Positions 24,776 through 32,660 of a DNA stretch of 64,000 bases are shown piece by piece; position 1 is the stretch's first letter, and the number at the start of each line of letters is the position of its first letter. Below the pieces are notes generated by a model, which ran no database searches, was not told the DNA's origin, and saw only the letters and a list, made by a program, of their open reading frames with translations. The stretch lies in assembly GCA_018266575.1 (NCBI GenBank), contig JAFEAE010000023.1:372001-436000 (forward strand), read 5' to 3'. The translations under genes and the position numbers were made by a program. The DNA comes from Bacteroidota bacterium (GTDB lineage Bacteria; Bacteroidota; Bacteroidia; Chitinophagales; Chitinophagaceae).

Positions 24776-27190
24776 TTAGGAGAACCAGCGATTGTACCAG
24801 CGAGACATTTTTCTAAAAATCCCGGAACGTTTTGGTACTTCTTTCTCAAAATAACCACTTTCCTGTCCATAGCCATATCCGTAATAGCCATATCCGCCAT
24901 AATATCCGCCATAGTAGCCGCCTTCTAATTTAATATCGTTAAGTAATAAGGAAATTGAAGGCAATTTTTTACTTGTATATAGGTTTTGAATCAGGCCAAG
25001 CATACGGCGAATGGTATGGCCGCGGCGAACGATATAAAGTGTACAATTCGCAAATTCACCTAAATGCATTGCATCACTTACCAATCCTGCTGGTGCAGTA
25101 TCCATAATCACGACTTCGAATTCTTCTTTCGCACGATTTATCAATTCCTTTAGCCTGGGCTCAAGCAATAATTCTGCAGGGTTGGGAGGGATTGGCCCGC
25201 AGGGTATGACATATAAATTTTCGATTTCACTAACTGCGACGGGCAACTCTTCAAATTTAGCTTTACCTATTATATAGTTTGTAATACCCATCTTACGCTT
25301 AATCTCAAGTCCTGTTAATATTTTGGGTTTGCGTATATCAAATTCCATAACTACGGTCTTCTTTCCGGCCAAAGCCATTGCCGCACCAATATTTGTGCTC
25401 ACAAAGGATTTCCCTTCACCGCTGAATGATGACGTAACTAATATAACGGGCCGTTCAATCCTCCCAATGACGTATTGCAGGTTTGTCCGGATGATCCGAA
25501 ATTGTTCAGCTATAAAACGGCGGCTATTATTCGTAACTACGAGCACCCTGTTTTCTTCTGAATGGCCTATCTCACCCAATATCGGAGCATTGGTAGCCCT
25601 TTCTATCTCGGCCCTGTTATTTACCTTATCGCTAAGAAGCTCAAAAACGGCAATAATGCTAATAGGAATTATCAATCCCAAAAGTATATAGGTACTATAC
25701 AGCGATCCTTTATCCGGGCTAACCGGCACTTTGCTACCTACAGCTTCCTCTACAGGTTTTGAGTTAGAAATTGTAGATGCTGATGAGATAGATGTCTCCA
25801 GTTTTTTTTGTAACAGGAAAGAATACAGGTCTTCGAGTATCTTTTGTTTACGCTCGATGTTTAAAGACTGCATAGACTTTGCAGGCAATGACTTCAATCT
25901 TCCCCTGACTTCTTCTGTTTTTTGTTCAAGATTATTTTTTGCGATGAGATATGCACTTTTTACGTTTTGTAATGCCGCCTGCATATTGGTCCGTATCTTG
26001 TCAAGTGCAGCATTATATGCGAGGATCGTTGGGTTTTTTTCGGTAGTCGTTTGCAGCGCTGCCTCCCGTTGTAAAATTATTTGATTATATTGACCAATCA
26101 ATATGAGCAGTGAAGGTTCATCAATTCCCAGGTCAGTAGGTACAAGTTTATAAATATTTTCAGTATTGGTAATGTAATTGAGCAACCAATTGGTAATTGT
26201 GAGTTTTACATCCTGTTCGGCAATTTTTCCGGTGCTTTCATCAACGTTTGCAATAAACACCTTCGATTGCTCTTCGATATTAAACGTTTCATTATTTTTC
26301 ATAAAAACGCTCAAACTCCCTTCCACATTATCCAATTTACCTTGCAGTGTATCTAATGTTTTATTAATAAAGTTCAGCGTATTGAGGGCTATCCTGTTTT
26401 TATCTTCGATTATAGTTGAATCATATACTGACATTATCTTGTTAAGGACATCTTTACCGATATTAATGTTTTGAGTTTGTAAAGTAAGAAGCAGGATGGT
26501 TGCAGACTCGTTGATCTGTCCGATCTTTAGGCTACTAATAAACATATCGGCAGCATTTGGCAATGGCATCCAAATGCCCTGGAACTCAAGGCTTGAAAAG
26601 CCTGACAATGCTATTTGTGGCCTGCGGAACAAAACATATTGGTTATTCCCAACAAAAAAGGGAAGCCCGAAATGAAATCTTGCTGGTTTTTCCCCTAATG
26701 TAAAATCATCGTTGTTTAAAATAGTTATTGTAACAGAAGCGGCTTTTGTTGAGTCCTGTAGTTTGAGTACGTCAAATTCGAAAGGGGATTCCTCATTATA
26801 CAATTGTGTTGATCTTACTTTCCCTTTATTAAAATATATTTTTTGAAAGCCAAGATCTGATACAACCCGTTGAATAAGTGGCTTTGACTTCAGTATTTCG
26901 ATTTCATTATTCAAATTTACCGGCGGTTGCATCAGAAGAAGTTCCCCGAGCTTTTCATCCTTTCCTGCAGAATTGGATTGATCGCTTTTAATAAGCATTG
27001 AAGATTGTACCTGGTAAATTTTTACGGAATATCTTATCCGTATAAATGCAAGAATTAATGCAATCCCCACTGAAATAATAATTAACGGCAGGTATTTTAA
27101 GTAACGAAAAACAAATTCACGAGCCCCCATGGGTTTGTTCAGCTCTTGTTCCGGATTTCCTTTTATGTTTTCGTTCAATGATTCTGGCAT
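24776..27190 (-). CDS. wzc: Wzc-like polysaccharide co-polymerase / BY-type tyrosine kinase
   Basis: 804 residues. Membrane spans near residues 33-52 and 488-510 flank a large periplasmic Wzz-type domain with coiled-coil stretches. The cytoplasmic kinase has Walker A SSFSGEGKS (about 587-595), Walker A' VVMEFDIRKP and Walker B VIMDTAP (about 692). The C-terminus has ten tyrosines in about 24 residues starting at residue 757 (GGYYGGYYGG...), the autophosphorylated cluster that controls chain length and export, followed by a basic tail. It should work with the Wza-like lipoprotein encoded just upstream. Its pairing with an ABC exporter instead of Wzx/Wzy is notable. Confidence 0.92.
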   Translation of the reverse strand: MPESLNENIKGNPEQELNKPMGAREFVFRYLKYLPLIIISVGIALILAFIRIRYSVKIYQVQSSMLIKSDQSNSAGKDEKLGELLLMQPPVNLNNEIEILKSKPLIQRVVSDLGFQKIYFNKGKVRSTQLYNEESPFEFDVLKLQDSTKAASVTITILNNDDFTLGEKPARFHFGLPFFVGNNQYVLFRRPQIALSGFSSLEFQGIWMPLPNAADMFISSLKIGQINESATILLLTLQTQNINIGKDVLNKIMSVYDSTIIEDKNRIALNTLNFINKTLDTLQGKLDNVEGSLSVFMKNNETFNIEEQSKVFIANVDESTGKIAEQDVKLTITNWLLNYITNTENIYKLVPTDLGIDEPSLLILIGQYNQIILQREAALQTTTEKNPTILAYNAALDKIRTNMQAALQNVKSAYLIAKNNLEQKTEEVRGRLKSLPAKSMQSLNIERKQKILEDLYSFLLQKKLETSISSASTISNSKPVEEAVGSKVPVSPDKGSLYSTYILLGLIIPISIIAVFELLSDKVNNRAEIERATNAPILGEIGHSEENRVLVVTNNSRRFIAEQFRIIRTNLQYVIGRIERPVILVTSSFSGEGKSFVSTNIGAAMALAGKKTVVMEFDIRKPKILTGLEIKRKMGITNYIIGKAKFEELPVAVSEIENLYVIPCGPIPPNPAELLLEPRLKELINRAKEEFEVVIMDTAPAGLVSDAMHLGEFANCTLYIVRRGHTIRRMLGLIQNLYTSKKLPSISLLLNDIKLEGGYYGGYYGGYGYYGYGYGQESGYFEKEVPKRSGIFRKMSRWYNRWFS

Positions 27191-27201
27191 AAATGAACCA
27201 C

Positions 27202-28077
27202 TTATTTTTTAAAAATACTGTAAATAATTGCAAATACAGAGATCAAACTCGTGGCTATGCTTATAGTTCGGATTGTACTCTGATCATTAGCAACAGATTT
27301 CTTTTTATTGGCTTCTACGATCACCATATCGTTTTGCTGCAGGTTAAAAAACGGCGAAGCCATTATTTCAGGTTTGGTAATATCAAGCCGGGCAAATTCC
27401 CGTTTATTGTTATTGGTACGTATTATTAGAATATTATCCCGCCTCGCATAAAAGCCCATGTCGCCTGCTATAGCAAGGGCTTCGAGTAAATTCACATGAT
27501 CTCCGGGAATGCTTAAAATCCCCGGATGATTAACCTCTCCAAGCATGGTTATATGGTAATTAAGAAAGCGTATACTGTAGTAAGGGTTTTTCAAATATTC
27601 TTTTAACCTGGAATCAAGAAGCTCTTTTAGTTGCATCCTTGTTAATCCTTCAACGTGCAGTTTTCCGAGGCCTTGAAACTCGATATTACCATTTTCATCA
27701 ACAAGGTAACCACCAGAAGACGGGGAGCTTGTACCTGATGTCGTTGTCCCCGATCCTGCATCAGAACCTCCAGATGATGATTGAGAGGAAGAGTTGGAGG
27801 AGGATTCACCCAATGCCTGATTATATATTGCAGTCGCAGACGGATTATCACTATAAACAATAATGCTTAAAATATCCCCTTTCTGAATTATCGGTTCAGG
27901 TAAATTTATCTGGCTCAGTTTTGCCGTATCAAAACTTCCCTGCATGTAGGTGTATGGCCTTGTTGTTCCGCAGGAACTGCAAGTAAAAATTAACAGCACT
28001 AGTGCTATACTATAAATTGAATGTGAAATATGCTTTACTGAAAAAATGCGCATACCTTGAATTTGATTATCTTTCAA
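27202..28077 (-). CDS. wza: Polysaccharide export outer-membrane lipoprotein (Wza-like)
   Basis: 291 residues. A hydrophobic segment ends in LLIFTCSSC, giving a lipobox, so the protein is probably lipid-anchored. INLPEPIIQKGDILSIIVYSDNP is the start of the Poly_export domain, interrupted after about residue 90 by a low-complexity Ser/Gly/Thr-rich insert of about 35 residues, then YLVDENGNIEFQGLGKLHVEGLTRMQLKELL resumes it. ITMLGEVNHPGILSIPGDHVNLLEALAIAGD is a SLBB-type block, and a C-terminal membrane span ends the protein. The ATG at 28053 (MRIFSVKH) is a possible shorter start giving a more usual signal peptide. It should form the outer-membrane channel with the adjacent kinase. Confidence 0.9.
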   Translation of the reverse strand: MKDNQIQGMRIFSVKHISHSIYSIALVLLIFTCSSCGTTRPYTYMQGSFDTAKLSQINLPEPIIQKGDILSIIVYSDNPSATAIYNQALGESSSNSSSQSSSGGSDAGSGTTTSGTSSPSSGGYLVDENGNIEFQGLGKLHVEGLTRMQLKELLDSRLKEYLKNPYYSIRFLNYHITMLGEVNHPGILSIPGDHVNLLEALAIAGDMGFYARRDNILIIRTNNNKREFARLDITKPEIMASPFFNLQQNDMVIVEANKKKSVANDQSTIRTISIATSLISVFAIIYSIFKK

Positions 28078-28086
28078 AACTACTAT

Positions 28087-28584
28087 TTATATTGTTGCCA
28101 GATTTGATTTATCAACAATTGCGATCAAGGAGTAGCCGATGCTTTCAATATCAACCTGCACTTTATTTCCCTGCACCGCTATTATTTTTGCCTTTTTATC
28201 CATGAAAACCCCGCGTTGTATACGTACATCCATATCCGGTCTTAATTCTATCGGTTGCGTATATACGTTTTTATACTCGTTCAAAAATTTGCGGATCACA
28301 TCTATCTCTTCGTCACGAACAACAGCGGGTTTACCCTGCCAGTATACAAAATTCACAACACCGTTTGTCATTCTTACTTCCACCTGTTCTTCATCCAAAA
28401 CCCGCACAAACACATACGACTTAAATAACGGCTCTTCTACAATTTTCATCCTGTCGCTCCATTTTCTGCTTACTTTATTGAGCGGGCAATAACTCTCAAT
28501 ATTTTTTTCGAGCAATACTTTGTTTACTTTTTTCTCCCACCTTGGTTTTGTATAAACCGCATACCATTTTTTATTTGTGTCCAT
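28087..28584 (-). CDS. UpxY/NusG-family transcription antiterminator
   Basis: 165 residues. KWYAVYTKPRWEKKVNKVLLEKNIESYCPLNKV is the NusG N-terminal (NGN) domain opening, FKSYVFVRV its conserved core, and the C-terminal VRIQRGVFMDKKAKIIAVQGNKVQVDIESIGYSLIA matches a KOW domain. It lacks the length and flanks of housekeeping NusG. As first gene of the polysaccharide operon, it resembles UpxY proteins of Bacteroides, which let RNA polymerase read through terminators in their own capsule operon. The terminator-like hairpin at 13664-13683 is a plausible target. It is followed by the export gene after nine bases. Confidence 0.88.
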   Translation of the reverse strand: MDTNKKWYAVYTKPRWEKKVNKVLLEKNIESYCPLNKVSRKWSDRMKIVEEPLFKSYVFVRVLDEEQVEVRMTNGVVNFVYWQGKPAVVRDEEIDVIRKFLNEYKNVYTQPIELRPDMDVRIQRGVFMDKKAKIIAVQGNKVQVDIESIGYSLIAIVDKSNLATI

Positions 28585-29017
28585 TGCACTTCATTATTCA
28601 AAGCAAAATAATAAAACCTATCCGGCAATGCACAGCTTCGCCACCTCAGTCACATTGATTCTTTTATAACTGATGAAAGCATATTTGGTTTACAGCAAAA
28701 AATCAAAAGGAAAAGGGTACAAGTGGACATTCATTCAGAATTTTCCCTTATACCCTCTTACAATTTTTTTATCAATAATTCACCTTGCTTCTTCTTCAAA
28801 AGAATTAATAGTGCTTTTAAGATTTTAGCGTTGCTGTAACTCAACATATAACGGCAAATTGATACTTTCGATTATATACATCCGCAAGAAATATCTTTAC
28901 CGTAAAGCTTTGCAAATATAGGAGATTTTAGCGCTGAATATTTTTTTTGCTGGAGATTGAAAAACAATCCATTAACTTTAAAAAAAACTTCAAAAAACAA
29001 ATCAGCAAACTACTAAA
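28585..29017. other. 433-base divergent region with operon leader
   Basis: This gap separates the minus-strand polysaccharide operon from the plus-strand HGSNAT-like gene, so it must hold both promoters. The only good minus-strand match to the Bacteroidota -7 box is listed separately and would give a leader of over 300 bases, where an UpxY-type factor could load. On the plus strand, TTTG at 28946-28949 and TAACTTTA at 28973-28980 are a weak promoter pair with a spacer slightly longer than usual. No ORF or strong hairpin was noticed. Confidence 0.5.
28913..28920 (-). promoter_or_regulatory. Candidate -7 box for the polysaccharide operon
   Basis: The minus strand reads TATATTTG, matching the TAnnTTTG consensus of Bacteroidota sigma-ABfr promoters. 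No TTTG is found at the usual -33 distance, so the match is partial. Transcription from here would leave a leader of about 320 bases before the antiterminator gene. Confidence 0.28.
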
Positions 29018-30190
29018 TTGAATCAGCGTTTCCACTCACTCGATGTCTTTCGCGGGGCCACTGTTGCCTTCATGATTTTGGTGAACAATCCCGGCACCTG
29101 GGAACATATTTATTCTCCTTTAGAACATGCACCGTGGCACGGGTGTACGCCAACCGATCTTGTATTTCCATTCTTCTTATTTGCAGTAGGGAATGCCATG
29201 GCTTTTGTAATGCCCCGTCTCGAAGCGGCAGGCAACCGGGTGTTCCTGCAAAAAGTATTTAAGCGGACTGCTTTGATTTTTTTTATCGGGCTTTTTTTGA
29301 ATTGGTTCCCTTTTGTTCGCTGGCAGGATGACCATCTTGTTTTCAAACATTGGGTAACCCCTTTGCAACCGGGTAACGGCATCCGCATATTAGGCGTGCT
29401 GCAACGCATTGCCCTCTGTTATTGTTTTGCATCACTGATCATTTACTACTTTAAAACAAAAAAGGCTTTTTTTATTGGCATCATAATTCTTCTTATATAT
29501 TGGTTACTATGTTTTTTGCTTGGGGCCCCCAGTGATCCATACAGCATGCAAGGATATTTTGGGGTAGATATTGATAAATCAATTCTCGGTATCCCTCATA
29601 TGTACAAAGGTGAAGGCGTACCATTTGACCCGGAAGGATTGACGAGCACAATCCCTGCAATCTCGCAGGTGATCTTTGGCTTTGTTGTGAGCGATTATAT
29701 CATTAGGAAAGGAAAAACGTACGAAATGCTTTCCAATCTTTTTGTTGCCGGATGTTTATTAGTATTTGCAGGGTTATGCTGGAACGAAGTATTTCCATTG
29801 AACAAAAAGATCTGGACAAGTTCATTCACCGTCTATACATCCGGATTAGCAATACTGATTTTATGCGTAGCGATGTTTATCATTGAATTTAAAAACAAGC
29901 GTGGCCCTGTTACAAAGTTTTTTGATGTTTTCGGAAAGAATCCTTTGTTTATTTTTATTCTTGCCGGTTTAGTTCCCCGTATATCCGGATTATTAAGATG
30001 GTCAAATGGGAAAGATACTTCCGGAAAAAGCACTTATACGGCACCGTTAGAATGGTTGTATGAAACTATTTGTAAACCTGTTTCACAAAATTTAAAGAAC
30101 GGCTCCTTATTATTCGCAATAATAATGGTGTTGATGTTTTGGTTTTTCGGTTACCTCCTCGACAGAAAGAAGATATACATCAGGGTTTGA
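29018..30190 (+). CDS. HGSNAT/NagX-like (DUF5009-type) membrane acyltransferase family protein
   Basis: 390 residues with about ten membrane spans. NQRFHSLDVFRGATVAFMILVNNPGTW is the signature of the family that includes human heparan-alpha-glucosaminide N-acetyltransferase and bacterial NagX. APWHGCTPTDLVFPFFLFAVGNAMAF contains the conserved His-Gly-x-x-x-x-Asp region, and IRILGVLQRIALCY follows. Members either acetylate amino sugars across the membrane or take part in GlcNAc uptake. The start is TTG at 29018, since no ATG precedes the conserved motif. It is divergent from the polysaccharide operon and stands alone. Which activity applies is not decidable here; note that a NagB gene lies at 49940-50662. 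Confidence 0.85.
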   Translation: MNQRFHSLDVFRGATVAFMILVNNPGTWEHIYSPLEHAPWHGCTPTDLVFPFFLFAVGNAMAFVMPRLEAAGNRVFLQKVFKRTALIFFIGLFLNWFPFVRWQDDHLVFKHWVTPLQPGNGIRILGVLQRIALCYCFASLIIYYFKTKKAFFIGIIILLIYWLLCFLLGAPSDPYSMQGYFGVDIDKSILGIPHMYKGEGVPFDPEGLTSTIPAISQVIFGFVVSDYIIRKGKTYEMLSNLFVAGCLLVFAGLCWNEVFPLNKKIWTSSFTVYTSGLAILILCVAMFIIEFKNKRGPVTKFFDVFGKNPLFIFILAGLVPRISGLLRWSNGKDTSGKSTYTAPLEWLYETICKPVSQNLKNGSLLFAIIMVLMFWFFGYLLDRKKIYIRV

Positions 30191-30556
30191 GGCTTCAATC
30201 ATTTTATGGAGAACAATAATTATCATCCATCCCTAAAATAAAAAAGGGGCCAGGATAGAAATCCAGCCCGTTTTTAAAATCCAATATCCTATGAAAAACC
30301 AAAGTATAAACGTAGTGTTTGAATAAAAAATTGTAGTAGTGTAAATAATTTTTTTGTTTAGCAGGGTTAGGAAAAATTTAGCGGTGATTAATGCAAATAA
30401 TTTCTGCAACATTTAAGTGTCGTAGAAATAGATTCTTTCAGGAAAAAATATAAGATGAGGATATTTATCCCTGTTTCAGGATAAATAAAAAAATGTAACC
30501 GAGGCTTCTGATTACATCAATCACTAAATATTGTTATGGAAATAGAAAGCAATAAA
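30191..30556. other. 366-base gap, nothing recognised
   Basis: The gap lies between the converging ends of the HGSNAT-like gene and a small minus-strand gene. I see no family-like ORF, no G/C-rich hairpin followed by T-run, and no repeat related to those elsewhere in the window. It is A/T rich. Confidence 0.4.
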
Positions 30557-30805
30557 TTAATTTTTATTGCAGATGAACTGGAAAGCTTTTAACTCCGGTT
30601 GCCTTGCAATTTTCTGGATCATGTCAGGCTTTGCAATGATCTTGCCTTTGTTCATGTCAAACACTTCATGGCACACGCAAAAAATATCCATGGTTTCAAA
30701 ATGGAAAAGCAAATCGTTTAATTGCTCCAGCTCTTGTTCCATGAAGGTTTCGTTCATGTGCTCATCTTTTACAAGAACCAGCAAATCTCTGTTGGGAGTT
30801 TTCAT
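30557..30805 (-). CDS. Small conserved-looking hypothetical protein
   Basis: 82 residues (MKTPNRDLLVLVKDEHMNET...), no family recognised. It is acidic in the middle (FMEQELEQLNDLLFHFETMD) and has two Cys in IFCVCHEVFDMNKGKIIAKPD, with another near the C-terminus. No signal peptide or membrane span is seen, so it is probably cytoplasmic. It starts 11 bases after the stop of the 46-residue lipoprotein gene, so the two probably form an operon. A plus-strand frame also covers this stretch, but its protein is Ser/Cys-rich without order, typical of an antisense shadow. Confidence 0.55.
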   Translation of the reverse strand: MKTPNRDLLVLVKDEHMNETFMEQELEQLNDLLFHFETMDIFCVCHEVFDMNKGKIIAKPDMIQKIARQPELKAFQFICNKN

Positions 30806-30816
30806 TCAATTAGATT

Positions 30817-30957
30817 TTAATAACCAATCATCCCTTTGTTCATGCCACATCCGCACTTTTTACTTGTTCCACCAATACGGTTACCCGAACTGCATGATGC
30901 AAATAAAAAGCAAATAGCTATGGCACAACCAAACAATATCAAAATTGGTTTATTCAT
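30817..30957 (-). CDS. 46-residue Cys-rich lipoprotein
   Basis: Read directly from the minus strand: ATG at 30955-30957, TAA at 30817-30819. The product begins MNKPILILFGCAIAICFLFASC, a lipoprotein signal peptide with FASC as lipobox. The mature part is about 25 residues: SSGNRIGGTSKK followed by CGCGMNKGMIGY. The Cys-Gly-Cys-Gly pair and the small size suggest a metal- or redox-related surface peptide, but no family is known to me. It precedes the 82-residue gene by 11 bases. The clean signal peptide makes a real gene likely despite its length. Confidence 0.6.
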   Translation of the reverse strand: MNKPILILFGCAIAICFLFASCSSGNRIGGTSKKCGCGMNKGMIGY

Positions 30958-31051
30958 TGGAATTATTATTACTAATTTAAACTATTTTGTAGAAAAAAAA
31001 GTATTCTGTGTAACCACCAAATTTTAAAATTAACACTTGTGCATAACAGCA

Positions 31052-32125
31052 ATGAAGGTACTAATTGCGCCATTAGATTGGGGACTCGGGCATGCAACCA
31101 GATGTATTTCAATTATTAACGAATTGTTAGAGGCTGATTTTGAAGTAATAATAGCATCTGAAGGAATGCAAAAACAATTATTAATGCAGGAATTTCCGGC
31201 ATTACGTTTTGTAGAACTGGAAGGCTACGGGGTAAAATATGCGCCAAAAGGATGGTTGTTCCCATTGAAAATTATCGTCCAAATTCCGAAAATATTGATT
31301 AAAATCAATAGAGAAAGTAAATGGTTATTACGATTTTCAGAGGCCGAAAATATTAATATAGTTATATCGGATAACCGCTTCGGCTTACATTCCAAAAGAA
31401 TGTTTTCCGTATTTATTACCCATCAACTTTATATTGAATCAGGCATGGGCAATTTCTTCAATTATGTTCTCCAAAAAATAAATTACCGGTCGATCAAAAA
31501 ATTTAATGCATGTTGGGTGCCGGACTATAAAAATGAAAATACACTTGCTGGAAAACTATCTCACCCAAAAAAAATCCCTTCGATCGGTTTGAGATACATT
31601 GGTACCTTATCAAGATTTAGGAAGAATGAACAGGCTGTTATTAAAAATGATTTACTGATACTTTTATCCGGGCCGGAACCGCAACGGACTATTTTTGAAA
31701 AAAAAATAATTGAAGACCTGAAAACGTTTACAGGCAATGCAGTTTTATTGAGAGGTTTGCCTGATGAAAAAGAAAATGATTTGCATACAGGCAATGTAAA
31801 AATCTGCAACCATCTTTCCTCTGAGAAATTAAATGAATTGATTTGTGAAACCGACTTTATTCTCAGCCGCTCCGGTTATACAACAATAATGGAAATGGTT
31901 TCTCTCGAAAAGAAAATGATATTGATACCAACACCGGGACAAACAGAACAAGAATACCTCGCTGCATTTCTAATGCAAAAAAATATTGCGCTTGTTTTTG
32001 ATCAGAAAAATTTTTCATTGCAGGATGCATTTACGTCTGCAAAAAAATTCCCCTATAAAAAATTCAGCAGTGAAAAAAATAACCTGCTGAAGGAAGCGAT
32101 TACTTCATTGAAAAAATCAAATTGA
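31052..32125 (+). CDS. Glycosyltransferase, family-28-like (GT-B)
   Basis: 357 residues from the ATG at 31052 (MKVLIAPLDWGLGHATRCISII); the TTG at 31037 would add five residues not typical of the family. GLGHATR is the Gly-x-Gly-His motif of MurG/UGT-like enzymes. LILLSGPEPQRTIFEKKIIEDL starts the C-terminal domain, and FILSRSGYTTIMEMVSLEKKMILIPTPGQTEQEYLA is the donor-binding block (S-R-S-G-x-x-T ... P-x-x-x-Q-x-E-Q). Such proteins in Bacteroidota are annotated as UDP-sugar transferases of unknown target. It stands alone and converges with the phosphatase gene, overlapping its 3' end by nine bases. Confidence 0.8.
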   Translation: MKVLIAPLDWGLGHATRCISIINELLEADFEVIIASEGMQKQLLMQEFPALRFVELEGYGVKYAPKGWLFPLKIIVQIPKILIKINRESKWLLRFSEAENINIVISDNRFGLHSKRMFSVFITHQLYIESGMGNFFNYVLQKINYRSIKKFNACWVPDYKNENTLAGKLSHPKKIPSIGLRYIGTLSRFRKNEQAVIKNDLLILLSGPEPQRTIFEKKIIEDLKTFTGNAVLLRGLPDEKENDLHTGNVKICNHLSSEKLNELICETDFILSRSGYTTIMEMVSLEKKMILIPTPGQTEQEYLAAFLMQKNIALVFDQKNFSLQDAFTSAKKFPYKKFSSEKNNLLKEAITSLKKSN

Positions 32126-32608
32126 CCTGGGGTAATCGAAAAACCAGAATTCTTTTTTAACCGAAAAAAAATTACTCCAGCTATTTGTTTCAGCAGTAAC
32201 AGCGAAAACGCTGCAGGTGGGCATATTATCCAGCTTTACATCAGTGAGCGAATTCACAAAAGAAGTAATTCCGGGATTATGTGAAAAAATTGCAACCGAA
32301 TTATGAGCATCATTTAACCCGGAAACAACCTGGTTAAATATTTCCACCGGCGCATGATATAATGAAGGAATGAAAATAATTTCTTTTTTATCCCTTTTAA
32401 ATTTTTCTATAAAAAATTCTGCTGTTTTTTTTGCACGTTTTGCCGGGCTTGCTACAAAAGCATCTATCGTGATATTTTTTTCTGTTAACCGTTGTGCCAT
32501 TTCAGGAGCATCTTTTTTTCCGCGGTCATTTAACGGACGATCAAAATCATTCAATACAGAAGAATCCCAACTACTTTTTGCATGTCGTATAATAAGGAGG
32601 GATTTCAT
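32117..32608 (-). CDS. sixA: SixA-type histidine phosphatase
   Basis: 163 residues. SLLIIRHAKSSWDSSVLNDFDRPLNDRGKKDAPEMAQRL holds the Arg-His-x-Lys phosphohistidine core (the RHG-like motif with Lys in SixA proteins) and the usual Asn-Asp-Arg-Gly loop. ASPAKRAKKTAEFF is the second Arg block, and VAIFSHNPGITSFVNSL carries the second catalytic His. SixA removes phosphate from phosphohistidine residues, for example in phosphorelay or PTS proteins; the partner here is not known. A two-component pair lies 2.3 kb upstream but is not in the same transcript clearly. Confidence 0.87.
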   Translation of the reverse strand: MKSLLIIRHAKSSWDSSVLNDFDRPLNDRGKKDAPEMAQRLTEKNITIDAFVASPAKRAKKTAEFFIEKFKRDKKEIIFIPSLYHAPVEIFNQVVSGLNDAHNSVAIFSHNPGITSFVNSLTDVKLDNMPTCSVFAVTAETNSWSNFFSVKKEFWFFDYPRSI

Positions 32609-32660
32609 GAATCAATATCTTAAAAAGATCAACAGGAATTTTGCAAAATTTATTTTCAAA

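Noticed and set aside
28120..28584. Housekeeping NusG
   Set aside because: The protein is NusG-like, but its place as first gene of a polysaccharide operon, and not next to secE/rplK, points to an UpxY/RfaH-type specialised paralog.
30567..30917. 116-codon plus-strand frame opposite the two small genes
   Set aside because: Ser/Cys-rich without order and antisense to a gene with a clear lipoprotein signal; best seen as a shadow.
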